Source: Streptomyces coeruleorubidus
GTDB lineage: Bacteria > Actinomycetota > Actinomycetes > Streptomycetales > Streptomycetaceae
Reading direction: 5' to 3'
DNA: 64,000 bases
Assembly (NCBI RefSeq): GCF_008705135.1
Contig: NZ_CP023694.1
Span: 6,305,001 to 6,369,000 of the forward strand
The notes beneath the pieces were generated by a model. The model was given only the letters and a program-made list of their open reading frames with translations. It was not told the origin of the DNA and did not search any database. The position numbers were made by a program, and so were the translations under genes. Positions 56,278-64,000 of this stretch are shown here, one piece after another. Numbering within the stretch: position 1 is the first letter of the stretch; each line of letters begins with the position of its first letter.

Positions 56278-58770
56278 ATGGACCCGAACACCCGGGGACC
56301 CGAGGAGTACGGCCACGACGGCGACAAGCAGTCGCCGCGCCAGCGCCCGCCCAGGGAATCCCTCACACCCGACTTCAGCCAGCACGCGCCCGCGCTCGCC
56401 CGCACCGTGCAGCTGGTCTCCGGCGACTTCCTGCTGACCGTCAACCCCGTCGACGGCAGCGAGATAGAAGCCTGCCCGCCCGCCGAACGGCCCGCCCGGC
56501 CCGTGAAGCTCACGACGGCGGAGCGTGCCGAGGCCGAGCGCGCGGCCCGGCCCCCCGTCCCGCCCGGCCCCGCGCAGCCCAGCCTGCCGCTGCTGGCCCG
56601 CCAGGACGAACGCGAGCGACTGGTGCGCCTGCTCGCCCGAGGCCGCTCGGTCCGCCTCACCGGCCCCGCCGGCTGCGGCCGCACCCGCCTCCTCGACCTG
56701 GTCTCCGAGGACTGCTCCGACCTCGCCCCCGACGGCGTCGTCCGCCTGAGCGGCTTCAGCCGCACCTCCGGCGACCTGCTGTACGACCTCTTCCACGCGG
56801 TCTACAACGCCCCCCTGCACCGCCCGGACCGGGACGAACTTCTCACCTACGTCCGTGAGATCGGCGCGGTCGTCGTCATCGACGACCTCGAGTTCGGCGG
56901 CGCCGGGCTCGACGAGCTGCTGGAGGCGACCCCCGAGTGCGCCTTCCTGCTCGGTACCACCCCGGACGTACCGGCGCCCTCCGCCGACGCCGCCGTCGAG
57001 GAGGTCTTCCTCGGCGGCCTGGAGCGCGCTGCCGGGCTCGACCTGCTGGAACACGCCGTCGGCCGGTCCCTCACCGAGGAGGAGTCCAACTGGGCGGGCG
57101 ACCTCTGGTTCGAGTCCGAGGGCCTGCCGCTGCGCTTCGTCCAGGCCGGTGCCCTGCTGCGGCAGCGCGACCGGCTGCGCGCCGGGACGAGCGCCGTCGA
57201 CGAGTTCGGCGTCTTCGAGGACGAGCCCCCGGCCGACGCGTACGAGGCCGCCGACGGCGACGACGTACCGCTGCCCTCGCTCGGCGAGGCCGCCGCCCCC
57301 GCGCCGCTGCTCGCCTCCCGGCTGAGCGCCTCCGCGCGCGCCGCCCTGCGGTTCGCCGTCGCCCTCGGCGGCGAGGTGCCGCACCAGGCGCATCTGCCCG
57401 CCCTGGTCGGCGACACCCACGCGGACGCCGCGCTCGGCGAACTGGCCGCCTGCGGACTGGTCTCCCCGGTCGGTTCCCGCTACCGGCTCGCCGCCGGTGT
57501 CCTGACCCAGCTGGAGGCCGCCGGATACGCCGACGAGGCCGAGGCCGGCGCCCGCAGCGCCGCCCAGCACTACTCCTGGTGGGCCGGGCACCCCTCGGTC
57601 ACCCCGGAGCGCGTGTGCGCCGAGGCCGACGCGCTCCTGGCCGCCCTGGCCGTGCTCGGGCCGCTCACCAGCCCGCCCGCCGAGGGCGAGGAGAGCCCGG
57701 CCGTACACCTGGCGCGTACCGCCGCACCCGCGTTCGCCGCCGGACTGCACTGGAGCGCCTGGGAACGCGTCCTGCGCACCGGCGCCGAGGCGGCCCGGCT
57801 CGCCGGGGACGTCGCCGAAGAGGCGTACTTCCACCACGAGCTCGGCATCCTCGCCCTGTGCGGCGGACAGCTCGACCGGGCCCGCGCCGAACTGGAGGCC
57901 TCCATCGGCCTGCGCGGCGCCCTCTCCGACAAGCGCGGCACCGTCGCCGGCCGCCGTGCCCTCGCCCTGGTCGCCGACCGCTCGGGCACTCCGATCGGAC
58001 TCGGGCCGACCGCGGGGGAGGAGGTCCCCGACGCCCGGTACGAGGAGTCGGCGTCCCCGGCCGGCGGTGTTCCGGCGGCCTTCCCGACCCTCCAGCAGCC
58101 CCCCTCGCCGGCCCTGGTCACCCACCACAGCTCGCCCGCGCCCTCCCGCAAGGCCCGGGGCGGCCTCAAGGGACTGGCCCGGCGCAACCTCGTGGCCTCC
58201 GGCGCCGGTGCCCTGCTCGTCGCCGTGCTCGGCACGGTCGTGACGCTCGGCGCCACGTCCGACAACCAGCCGAACCCGCCGTCCGACCAGGTCGGCGTCA
58301 ACCCCTCGGCCAGCCAGGGCGTCAACGACGGCAGCCTGGGCGCGGACCGGCCGGCGAACGACAGCGACGGTAAAGGTGACACGGGTGCGGCGACGAGCCG
58401 CCCGACCGACCCGGGCCCGGACGGCACGCCGGGCACCTCGGACGATCCGACGCCGACGGGCGATCCCAGCGGTTCCCCGGACCCCAGCGAGTCCGGGGCG
58501 ACGTCGAAGCCGCCCACGACCTCGAAGCCGCCGGCCACGTCCAAGCCGCCGACGACGTCCAAGCCCCCCACGACGTCGAAGCCGCCGACGACGTCCAAGC
58601 CGCCGACCTCACAACCGCCCACGTCCCAGCCGCCGACCTCACAGCCGCCGACGTCCCAGCCGCCGACCTCCCAGCCGTCCACCTCGGACTCGGCCAGCGG
58701 CCCGGCGTCGAGCGCCCCCGCGAGCACTACCGCGAGCGCGCCGGAGAGCAGCCCGGACCCGGTGATCTGA
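56278..58770 (+). CDS. Large membrane-anchored P-loop protein with Pro/Thr/Ser/Lys repeat tail
   Basis: 830 aa from an ATG after a G-rich ribosome site. An AAA/STAND-like ATPase occupies ~100-330: P-loop GPAGCGRTRLL (Arg135 in place of the usual Lys) and Walker B VVVIDDLEFG. A helical, TPR-like region reaches ~600. One membrane helix follows (LVASGAGALLVAVLGTVVTL, ~640-660). The external tail is disordered with tandem TSKPPT and TSQPPT repeats. So the ATPase is inside and the repeat tail outside. Conserved in Streptomyces here; the function is unknown. Convergent with nucS across a terminator. Confidence 0.8.
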   Translation: MDPNTRGPEEYGHDGDKQSPRQRPPRESLTPDFSQHAPALARTVQLVSGDFLLTVNPVDGSEIEACPPAERPARPVKLTTAERAEAERAARPPVPPGPAQPSLPLLARQDERERLVRLLARGRSVRLTGPAGCGRTRLLDLVSEDCSDLAPDGVVRLSGFSRTSGDLLYDLFHAVYNAPLHRPDRDELLTYVREIGAVVVIDDLEFGGAGLDELLEATPECAFLLGTTPDVPAPSADAAVEEVFLGGLERAAGLDLLEHAVGRSLTEEESNWAGDLWFESEGLPLRFVQAGALLRQRDRLRAGTSAVDEFGVFEDEPPADAYEAADGDDVPLPSLGEAAAPAPLLASRLSASARAALRFAVALGGEVPHQAHLPALVGDTHADAALGELAACGLVSPVGSRYRLAAGVLTQLEAAGYADEAEAGARSAAQHYSWWAGHPSVTPERVCAEADALLAALAVLGPLTSPPAEGEESPAVHLARTAAPAFAAGLHWSAWERVLRTGAEAARLAGDVAEEAYFHHELGILALCGGQLDRARAELEASIGLRGALSDKRGTVAGRRALALVADRSGTPIGLGPTAGEEVPDARYEESASPAGGVPAAFPTLQQPPSPALVTHHSSPAPSRKARGGLKGLARRNLVASGAGALLVAVLGTVVTLGATSDNQPNPPSDQVGVNPSASQGVNDGSLGADRPANDSDGKGDTGAATSRPTDPGPDGTPGTSDDPTPTGDPSGSPDPSESGATSKPPTTSKPPATSKPPTTSKPPTTSKPPTTSKPPTSQPPTSQPPTSQPPTSQPPTSQPSTSDSASGPASSAPASTTASAPESSPDPVI
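58503..58682 (+). repeat. Tandem repeats coding for TSKPPT/TSQPPT
   Basis: About twelve 15-base units such as ACGTCCAAGCCGCCG and ACGTCCCAGCCGCCG repeat in frame. The first half has Lys codons and the second half Gln codons, suggesting two rounds of amplification. Confidence 0.9.
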
Positions 58771-58784
58771 CAGGCCCACACACA

Positions 58785-58820
58785 GCAGGGCCGGGTCCGT
58801 TCCTCGGACCCGGCCCCTGC
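58785..58820. terminator. Bidirectional terminator between convergent genes
   Basis: GCAGGGCCGGGTCCG (58785-58799) pairs with CGGACCCGGCCCCTGC (58805-58820) with one bulge. It serves the P-loop protein gene and nucS. Confidence 0.8.
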
Positions 58821-58841
58821 TCGTCGTGCACGTGCGGTGTG

Positions 58842-59513
58842 TCAGAACAGCCGCAGCTTGTCGTCCTCGATGCCCCGCAGCGCGTCGTAGTCGAGGACCT
58901 GGCAGCCGATGCCGCGGTCGGTCGCGAGGACACGGGCCTGGGGCTTGATCTCCTGCGCGGCGAAGATGCCACGGACCGGGGCCAGGTGGGGATCGCGGTT
59001 CAGCAGCTCCAGATAGCGCGTCAGCTGCTCCACGCCGTCGATCTCGCCGCGCCGCTTGATCTCCACCGCGACGGTCTTGCCGTCGGCGTCCCGGCACAGG
59101 ATGTCGACCGGGCCGATGGCCGTCGGGTACTCGCGGCGGATCAGGGTGTAGCCGTCGCCGAGCGTCTCGATGCGGTCGGCGAGCAGCTCCTGGAGGTGCG
59201 CTTCCACGCCGTCCTTGATCAGGCCGGGATCGACGCCCAGTTCGTGCGAGGAGTCGTGGAGGACTTCCTCCATCGTGATGATGAGCTTCTCGCCCGCCTT
59301 GTTGATGACGGTCCAGACGCCCTCATCCTCGCCGGTGCCCTCCTTCAGAGTGCAGGGCGGCGACATCCAGTTCAGGGGCTTGTAGGCCCGGTCGTCGGCG
59401 TGGATCGAGACGCTGCCGTCCGCCTTCACCAGGATCAGGCGCGGGGCCGAGGGAAGGTGGGCGGTGAGCCGCCCGGCGTAGTCCACGGAGCAGCGGGCAA
59501 TGACGAGACGCAT
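58842..59513 (-). CDS. nucS: Mismatch-specific endonuclease EndoMS/NucS
   Basis: 223 aa from the ATG at 59513. It cuts both strands at mismatches and provides mismatch correction in actinobacteria, which lack MutS-MutL. The C-terminal RecB-like nuclease core is [20 protein letters not shown], with Asp, Glu and Lys of the active site, then [19 protein letters not shown]. The N-terminal DNA-binding domain is complete; the usual C-terminal clamp-binding end is DDKLRLF. Worth noting beside the Vsr gene in the same window, which handles T:G mismatches by another route. Confidence 0.95.
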   Translation of the reverse strand: MRLVIARCSVDYAGRLTAHLPSAPRLILVKADGSVSIHADDRAYKPLNWMSPPCTLKEGTGEDEGVWTVINKAGEKLIITMEEVLHDSSHELGVDPGLIKDGVEAHLQELLADRIETLGDGYTLIRREYPTAIGPVDILCRDADGKTVAVEIKRRGEIDGVEQLTRYLELLNRDPHLAPVRGIFAAQEIKPQARVLATDRGIGCQVLDYDALRGIEDDKLRLF

Positions 59514-59769
59514 GGTCGGCAACGCTACTCGACAGGCACCTGTCGACGCGATTCGCCCTGGAAAACACGTGTTCGGTATTGGCCGATTGTGTGCAGGGTG
59601 TGGTCATTGAGAGTGCCTCATCTGCGCATTCTCCTGGTGCCGTCACCGTCGGTTGCTTACGGTATGAACGGGAGGTCGCGATGTGTGTACGCAGCGTGTC
59701 CGGTATCGCGAACTCCCTTATCTGTCCGGCAACCCCTGCCCGCCGGGCGGGGGTGCGAGAGGAGAACTC

Positions 59770-60162
59770 ATGTCGCTCGACGTCTCACCGGCCCTACTCG
59801 AACAGGCCGAGCGAGGCGAGGTCGACGAAGCGGAATTCGTCGACTGCGTCCGGACCTCCCTGCCCTACGCGTGGGAGATGATCAGCTCCCTGGTGGCCCA
59901 GCTGAAGGTGGACGGCGGTGCGTTCGCCGACAACCAGACGCCTCCGCCGGACGAGCAGGCACGCGGTCAGTTGCTGCGTGCGCTTGCGAGTGACGCGATA
60001 CGCGGCGCGCTGCAACGGCACTTCGGTGTGCGGCTGGCCTTCCAGAACTGCCACCGGGTGGCGGTGTTCCCGCTTGACTCCTCGGTTGACGAGAAGCTGG
60101 GCCGCTTCACGTCGGTCCGCAGCCAGGTGCTCAACCAGTCGCCCGAGTTCCGGGACTGCTGA
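59770..60162 (+). CDS. SCO5389-family protein
   Basis: 130 aa from the ATG at 59770, after GAGAGGAG. A small helical soluble protein (SPALLEQAERGEVDEAEFVD, ALASDAIRGALQRHFGVRL) without membrane segments. It belongs to a family named after the S. coelicolor gene at the same place; the function is unknown. The ~250 bases before it, shared with nucS, hold no other feature I can support. Confidence 0.8.
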   Translation: MSLDVSPALLEQAERGEVDEAEFVDCVRTSLPYAWEMISSLVAQLKVDGGAFADNQTPPPDEQARGQLLRALASDAIRGALQRHFGVRLAFQNCHRVAVFPLDSSVDEKLGRFTSVRSQVLNQSPEFRDC

Positions 60163-60245
60163 CGCGGCGCCGCTTGCTTGCCGCTCCGTACGCGGGAGGT
60201 GCAGTTTTGTACCGGAGCGGCAAGCCCCAGGAGCCCACCGTGCTG

Positions 60246-61274
60246 TCAGACGAGTTGGGGGAGCACCTCGGCCCCCAGCCGCCGTACGTTCTCCTCCGTC
60301 GCCGCCAAGTCCCCGGAGCCCTCGACGAGCAGGGCGAAGCGGGAGATGCCGGTCCGCTCGCTCGTCGCCGCCAGCCGGTCGGCGCACAGCCGCGGGGTGC
60401 CCACCGGGTGCAGTCCGCAGAGCAGTTCGGTGTACGCCAGCGGGTCGCGCATCCGGCGCGTGCGCCCGTCGACCGTGACATGCGCCTCCAGGCCCTGCTT
60501 CAGCCAGCCCGGCATCGCCTTCATCAGCGTCTCCGCCGCGTCGGCCCGCCGGTCCGCGATCTGGCAGACGCCCGCCGACACATGGGACGCACCCAGGATC
60601 TCCTCGGGCGGCCGGCCACACGCCCGCGCGTGCTGCCGCCACAGGGCGACCATCTCGGCCTTCTCCTCGTCCCCGACATGCATCCCGAGCAGCATCGAAA
60701 GGCCGCGCTCGGCCGCCAGCCGCACACTCGCCGGCGAGGTGCAGGCCACGACGAGCTCGGGCCCCTCGACCTCGGTCAGGGCCTCCGACGGCCGGGGAAC
60801 CACCGGGACTTCACGGAAGCGGAAGCGCTCCCCGTCGGCCGCCACGGACGCGTCGCGCAGCCAGCGCACCAGGACGTCCAGGGACTCCGGGAACCCCTTC
60901 TCGTACGCCTCCAGGCCCGCACCGAACACCTCCAGGTCGACCCACGGGCCGCCGCGACCGACACCGAGTGTGAAACGGCCGCCGCTCGTGTGGTGCAGCA
61001 GCGCCGCCTGTTCACCGAGGGCCACGGGGTGGGTGGTGGGCAGGACGCTCACCGCCGTACCGACCCGGATACGGCGGGTGCGGCCGAGCAGTAAAGCGGC
61101 CAGGGTGACGGCCGACGGGCACGTGCCGTACGGCACGAAGTGGTGCTCGGCCAGCCAGACCGTGTCGAGCCCGGCCTCCTCGGCGACCTCGGCCGAGCGG
61201 ACCGCGCGGTGCAGCGCCTCTCCCTCTCCCTGACCGGGGAACTGGGCCGCCAACACGAAACTTCCAACGCGCAT
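60246..61274 (-). CDS. Luciferase-like (LLM) flavin-dependent oxidoreductase
   Basis: 342 aa from the ATG at 61274, after AGGAAAG. The bacterial-luciferase TIM barrel is recognisable from EEAGLDTVWLAEHHF, VGTAVSVLPTTHPVALGEQA and GRFTLGVGRGGPW. Such enzymes use reduced FMN or F420 to oxidise varied small molecules; the substrate cannot be read from the sequence. It lies convergent to the SCO5389-family gene and divergent from a small zinc-site protein gene. Confidence 0.9.
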   Translation of the reverse strand: MRVGSFVLAAQFPGQGEGEALHRAVRSAEVAEEAGLDTVWLAEHHFVPYGTCPSAVTLAALLLGRTRRIRVGTAVSVLPTTHPVALGEQAALLHHTSGGRFTLGVGRGGPWVDLEVFGAGLEAYEKGFPESLDVLVRWLRDASVAADGERFRFREVPVVPRPSEALTEVEGPELVVACTSPASVRLAAERGLSMLLGMHVGDEEKAEMVALWRQHARACGRPPEEILGASHVSAGVCQIADRRADAAETLMKAMPGWLKQGLEAHVTVDGRTRRMRDPLAYTELLCGLHPVGTPRLCADRLAATSERTGISRFALLVEGSGDLAATEENVRRLGAEVLPQLV

Positions 61275-61538
61275 TGCTTTCCTGCTTCCTTGGCTCCGAC
61301 ACGGGAGCTCCCCCACAGGGCATAACCGTCTGACACGTGCCGAGGACACGGCCGGTCGGGGTACTTTGCGGATTGTCTGCAGAATGGGGCGTTCCACGCG
61401 GAGCCCGGGGAGAGACCCGGCGGGTGCGCGCCTTGCCCGGCGAGGGACTTGTGGCGATTGGATGGCGTACGTGTACCCCCGTCCGCGCCGCGTAGGCTGG
61501 GCACGCCACGTGTCCTGTATAGCCCCGAGAGGTGTCCC

Positions 61539-61871
61539 GTGTCCCCGCGTCGCAACCGACCCAAGGGCGCCGCTTCGTCCGGCCGGAGCGCCGAGGACGA
61601 GCGCCCCGGCCGTTACGGCGGCTGGCAGTCCTCGGAGAACTGGCAGGGCGAGAACTGGAGCGTGCGGCACGTGGCCGGCGCGAGCGCGCAGGGCAAGTCG
61701 TACCGCTGCCCCGGCTGCGACCAGTTGATCCCCGACGGGGTGCCGCACGTGGTGGCCTGGTCCGAGCACACGGGCGTCGACGACCGCCGGCACTGGCACA
61801 AGGCCTGCTGGAACGCGCGGGACCGCCGCACCCCGGGGGTGCGGCGGTCCCGTAACGCGCCGAGGTTCTAG
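61539..61871 (+). CDS. Small protein with a putative zinc site
   Basis: 110 aa from a GTG after GAGAGG. The N-terminal ~45 residues are basic and disordered. The rest has CPGC, then HVVAWSEHTG and HWHKACW, giving Cys/His pairs suited to one zinc. Streptomyces annotations call it ATP/GTP-binding, but no P-loop is visible. The function is unknown. It converges on the ABC permease gene. Confidence 0.75.
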   Translation: MSPRRNRPKGAASSGRSAEDERPGRYGGWQSSENWQGENWSVRHVAGASAQGKSYRCPGCDQLIPDGVPHVVAWSEHTGVDDRRHWHKACWNARDRRTPGVRRSRNAPRF

Positions 61872-61889
61872 GCCCCTCACGGCGTGCGG

Positions 61890-62771
61890 CTACACGTCCC
61901 GCTTCTCCAGCAGAGCGAAGGCGGCGGCGAACGCGACGGCCGTCGCGCCGAGGAGGATCCACAGCGGGTCCCAGCCGGACGGGCCGGACGAGCTGAGGGA
62001 GTTGGAGCCGGGGGTGGAGTAGAAGACGCTCAGCTGGCTCGGGATCGAGTACTCGAACAGCGCGTCGCGGACGCCCCGCAGCGACTCCGAGAACATGAAC
62101 AGCGCGATCACCAGCGGGGCGAGCACGGCGCCGATCATGATGGTGATGGCGCCCGCCGAGTGCCGGATGATCGAGCCGATGGCGAGCGAGAGCAGGCCCA
62201 GCAGCGCGACGTACGCCGAGATGCCGACCGTGCCCCTCAGCCACTCCCCGCCGGACGGGTCCTTGGTGCCCTGCCCCTCCAGCATCGCCACGTGCAGGAA
62301 GGCGACGAGGGACGCGGACACCAGCGTCACCGCGAACGCGACCAGGAAGAACACGATGCCCTTGGCCGCCAGCACCCGGCCCCGGCTCGGACACGCGACC
62401 ATCGTGGTGCGGACCATGCCCGTGCCGTACTCCGAGGCCGTGGTCAGCACGCCCAGCGTGATGATGCACATGCTGCCGAGCAGCAGCCCGAAGAAGCCCA
62501 GGCCGAGCGGGCTCTCGCCGGACAGGGCCGGGTCGGAGTTCGCCACCACGACGCCGGTCAGCGTGCCGATGCCGATGACGAGCAGGACGAACACGCCGAG
62601 CGTCCACATCGTGGAGCGCACCGACCTGATCTTCGTCCACTCGGAGGCGAGGGCATGCCCGAGGTGCGTCCGCACGACCGGGATCGGCGAGGTGTAGCCG
62701 GGGTACGAAGAACCGTGCGCCGCCTCCCAGGTGGGTGCGGCCGGCGGCATCTGGGGCTGGGGGCTGCTCAT
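61890..62771 (-). CDS. ABC-2 type transporter permease
   Basis: 293 aa from the ATG at 62771, overlapping the ATPase stop by 4 bases. About six membrane helices follow a ~40-residue Pro-rich cytoplasmic start; ALASEWTKIRSVRSTMWTLG is the typical first-helix entry, and SEYGTGMVRTTMVACPSRGR is the family loop. With the adjacent ATPase it forms an exporter of unknown substrate. Confidence 0.9.
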   Translation of the reverse strand: MSSPQPQMPPAAPTWEAAHGSSYPGYTSPIPVVRTHLGHALASEWTKIRSVRSTMWTLGVFVLLVIGIGTLTGVVVANSDPALSGESPLGLGFFGLLLGSMCIITLGVLTTASEYGTGMVRTTMVACPSRGRVLAAKGIVFFLVAFAVTLVSASLVAFLHVAMLEGQGTKDPSGGEWLRGTVGISAYVALLGLLSLAIGSIIRHSAGAITIMIGAVLAPLVIALFMFSESLRGVRDALFEYSIPSQLSVFYSTPGSNSLSSSGPSGWDPLWILLGATAVAFAAAFALLEKRDV

Positions 62772-64000
62772 CGGGGGTCCTCGGGCTTGGTCAGGTCGGA
62801 GGTCGGGGCGGGCGCGGCCGCGGCGGGCGCCTGAGGGGCCGGCGCGGCGGGCGCCGCCGGGGGCTGGGATGCCTGGCCCGCAGGCGGCGCGGGCGGCTGC
62901 GGCACCTGCGGTGCGCCCTGCGCGGACGTCTGCGGCGGCCCGCCCGCCGGCTGGGCGTACGGGTTGGGCGTTCCCGCGCCGGAGGCGCCGGGGGTGATCG
63001 GAGCGGCTACGGGCGCTCCCGGGGCTCCCGGGGCTCCCGGTGCGCCGTACGGGCCCGCCGGCGCCTGGCCCGGCGCGCCCTGCGGCGGCATCGTGAACGG
63101 CTGCCCGCCCGGCTGGGGCGGCGGCGGGGCGTACCAGCCGGGCTGGCCCTGTCCGGGCACCGGCATCGGGGGCTGTGCCCCGGGCGGCAGCTGCTGCTGG
63201 AGCCCTTCCTTCTGGTCGATGGTCGAGCGGTAGTCGACGGCGCCCTGCGTCATCCGCATGTACGCCTCCTCCAGCGAGGCCTGGTGCGGCGACAGCTCCC
63301 ACAGCCGGACGTCGTGGTCGTGCGCGATGTCGCTGATGCGGGGGAGCGGCAGCCCGGTCACGCGCAGCGCGCCGTCCTGCTCGGGCAGCACGTGCCCGCC
63401 CGACTCGGTGAGCGCGGCCGACAGCTTCTCGCGCTGCTGCGGCTCGGTGTCGGGCGTGCGCACGCGCGCGAAGTCCGCGGAGTTCGCGGAGATGAAGTCC
63501 GTGACGCTCATGTCGGCGAGCAGCTGCCCGCGCCCGATGACGATGAGGTGGTCGGCGGTGAGCGCCATCTCGCTCATCAGGTGGGAGGAGACGAAGACGG
63601 TACGGCCCTCCGCCGCGAGTGCCTTCATCAGGTTGCGCACCCAGAGGATGCCCTCGGGGTCGAGGCCGTTGACCGGCTCGTCGAACAGCAGGACCTGCGG
63701 GTCGCCGAGCAGCGCGGCGGCGATGCCGAGCCGCTGACCCATGCCGAGGGAGAAGCCCTTGGACCGCTTCTTGGCCACGTCCTGGAGGCCGACGACCCCG
63801 AGCACCTCGTCCACCCGTTTGGCCGGGATGCCGGACAGCTGGGCCAGGCTCAGCAGGTGGTTGCGGGCGGCCCGGCCGCCGTGCACGGCCTTGGCGTCCA
63901 GGAGGGCACCGACCTGACGGGGGGCGTTGGGCAGCTTGCGGTACGGGTGACCGCCGATCGTCACATGCCCGGCCGTCGGGTTGTCCAGGCCGAGGATCAT
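62768..64000 (-). CDS. ABC transporter ATP-binding protein (5' end outside window)
   Basis: 410 visible residues; the frame is open to the right edge, so the N-terminus with Walker A is missing. The ABC signature FSLGMGQRLG, Walker B VLLFDEP with VNGLDPEG, and the H-loop SSHLMSEM are present. After the nucleotide-binding domain (~270 visible residues) there is an unusual ~140-residue tail of Pro, Gly, Ala and Gln (PPPPQPGGQPF, GAPGAPGAPGAP). It is co-translated with the permease. Confidence 0.92.
   Translation of the reverse strand: MILGLDNPTAGHVTIGGHPYRKLPNAPRQVGALLDAKAVHGGRAARNHLLSLAQLSGIPAKRVDEVLGVVGLQDVAKKRSKGFSLGMGQRLGIAAALLGDPQVLLFDEPVNGLDPEGILWVRNLMKALAAEGRTVFVSSHLMSEMALTADHLIVIGRGQLLADMSVTDFISANSADFARVRTPDTEPQQREKLSAALTESGGHVLPEQDGALRVTGLPLPRISDIAHDHDVRLWELSPHQASLEEAYMRMTQGAVDYRSTIDQKEGLQQQLPPGAQPPMPVPGQGQPGWYAPPPPQPGGQPFTMPPQGAPGQAPAGPYGAPGAPGAPGAPVAAPITPGASGAGTPNPYAQPAGGPPQTSAQGAPQVPQPPAPPAGQASQPPAAPAAPAPQAPAAAAPAPTSDLTKPEDPR

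Overview
This window is Streptomyces chromosome. The evidence is very high G+C with codons ending in G or C, frequent GTG and TTG starts, and a conserved block in the order tRNA-Arg, receiver protein, nrtL, lysA, hom-thrC-thrB, rho, rpmE, prfA, prmC, threonylcarbamoyl-AMP synthase, an SHMT-like gene, the atp operon, chitinase with its two-component pair, and nucS. As I recall it, this order matches the SCO5350-SCO5394 region of S. coelicolor. No species can be named from the sequence alone.

Region 1 (1-10.3 kb) is a mosaic of accessory DNA. It opens inside a gene for the C-terminal part of a GHKL/paraMORC-type ATPase. That gene overlaps a fused Mrr-nuclease/superfamily II helicase gene, followed by an unrecognised gene and a convergent Vsr endonuclease gene, together a restriction-modification-type defence cluster. 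Then come an HNH protein, a small membrane protein and an unknown membrane-anchored protein, interleaved with two pairs of old, diverged direct repeats. Next is a DUF3800 gene preceded by a strong promoter, two 18-nt direct repeats and an intrinsic terminator, an arrangement like a type III toxin-antitoxin locus. Last is an HNH gene that appears split by a frameshift.

Region 2 (10.3-19.5 kb) is an actinomycete integrative and conjugative element (AICE) in a tRNA-Arg(CCG) gene. It carries an ATPase-fold anti-sigma-like protein, a NUDIX protein, a GntR/HutC repressor with several operator palindromes, a conserved small protein, a TraB/FtsK translocase, Spd spread genes, RepSA, excisionase and tyrosine integrase. 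I found no second copy of the tRNA 3' end to the left. The other junction may therefore lie before position 1, which would make Region 1 cargo or part of the same integration hot spot.

Region 3 (19.5-39.2 kb) is core chromosome. It holds aspartate-family amino-acid genes (lysA, hom, thrC, thrB), rho, a secreted trypsin-like protease with FG-GAP repeats, an LCP cell-wall enzyme, rpmE behind a well-formed sigma-R-type promoter, the translation-termination genes prfA-prmC, a threonylcarbamoyl-adenylate synthase, a phosphatase-like protein lacking the usual nucleophile, an SHMT paralogue and a WecA/MraY-type glycosyl-phosphate transferase. Repeats common in Streptomyces lie inside rho, at the start of prmC and before atpA.

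Region 4 (39.4-47.3 kb) is the complete F1Fo ATP synthase operon atpIBEFHAGDC, with a strong hairpin between atpD and atpC.

Region 5 (47.4-64 kb) holds a DUF2550 protein, a GH18 chitinase with DasR-like operator repeats around its promoter, its two-component regulators, a cobalamin adenosyltransferase, a lone TnpB element, 3-hydroxybutyryl-CoA dehydrogenase, a STAS protein, a large membrane-anchored P-loop protein, the mismatch endonuclease NucS, a flavin-dependent oxidoreductase and an ABC exporter cut by the right edge.
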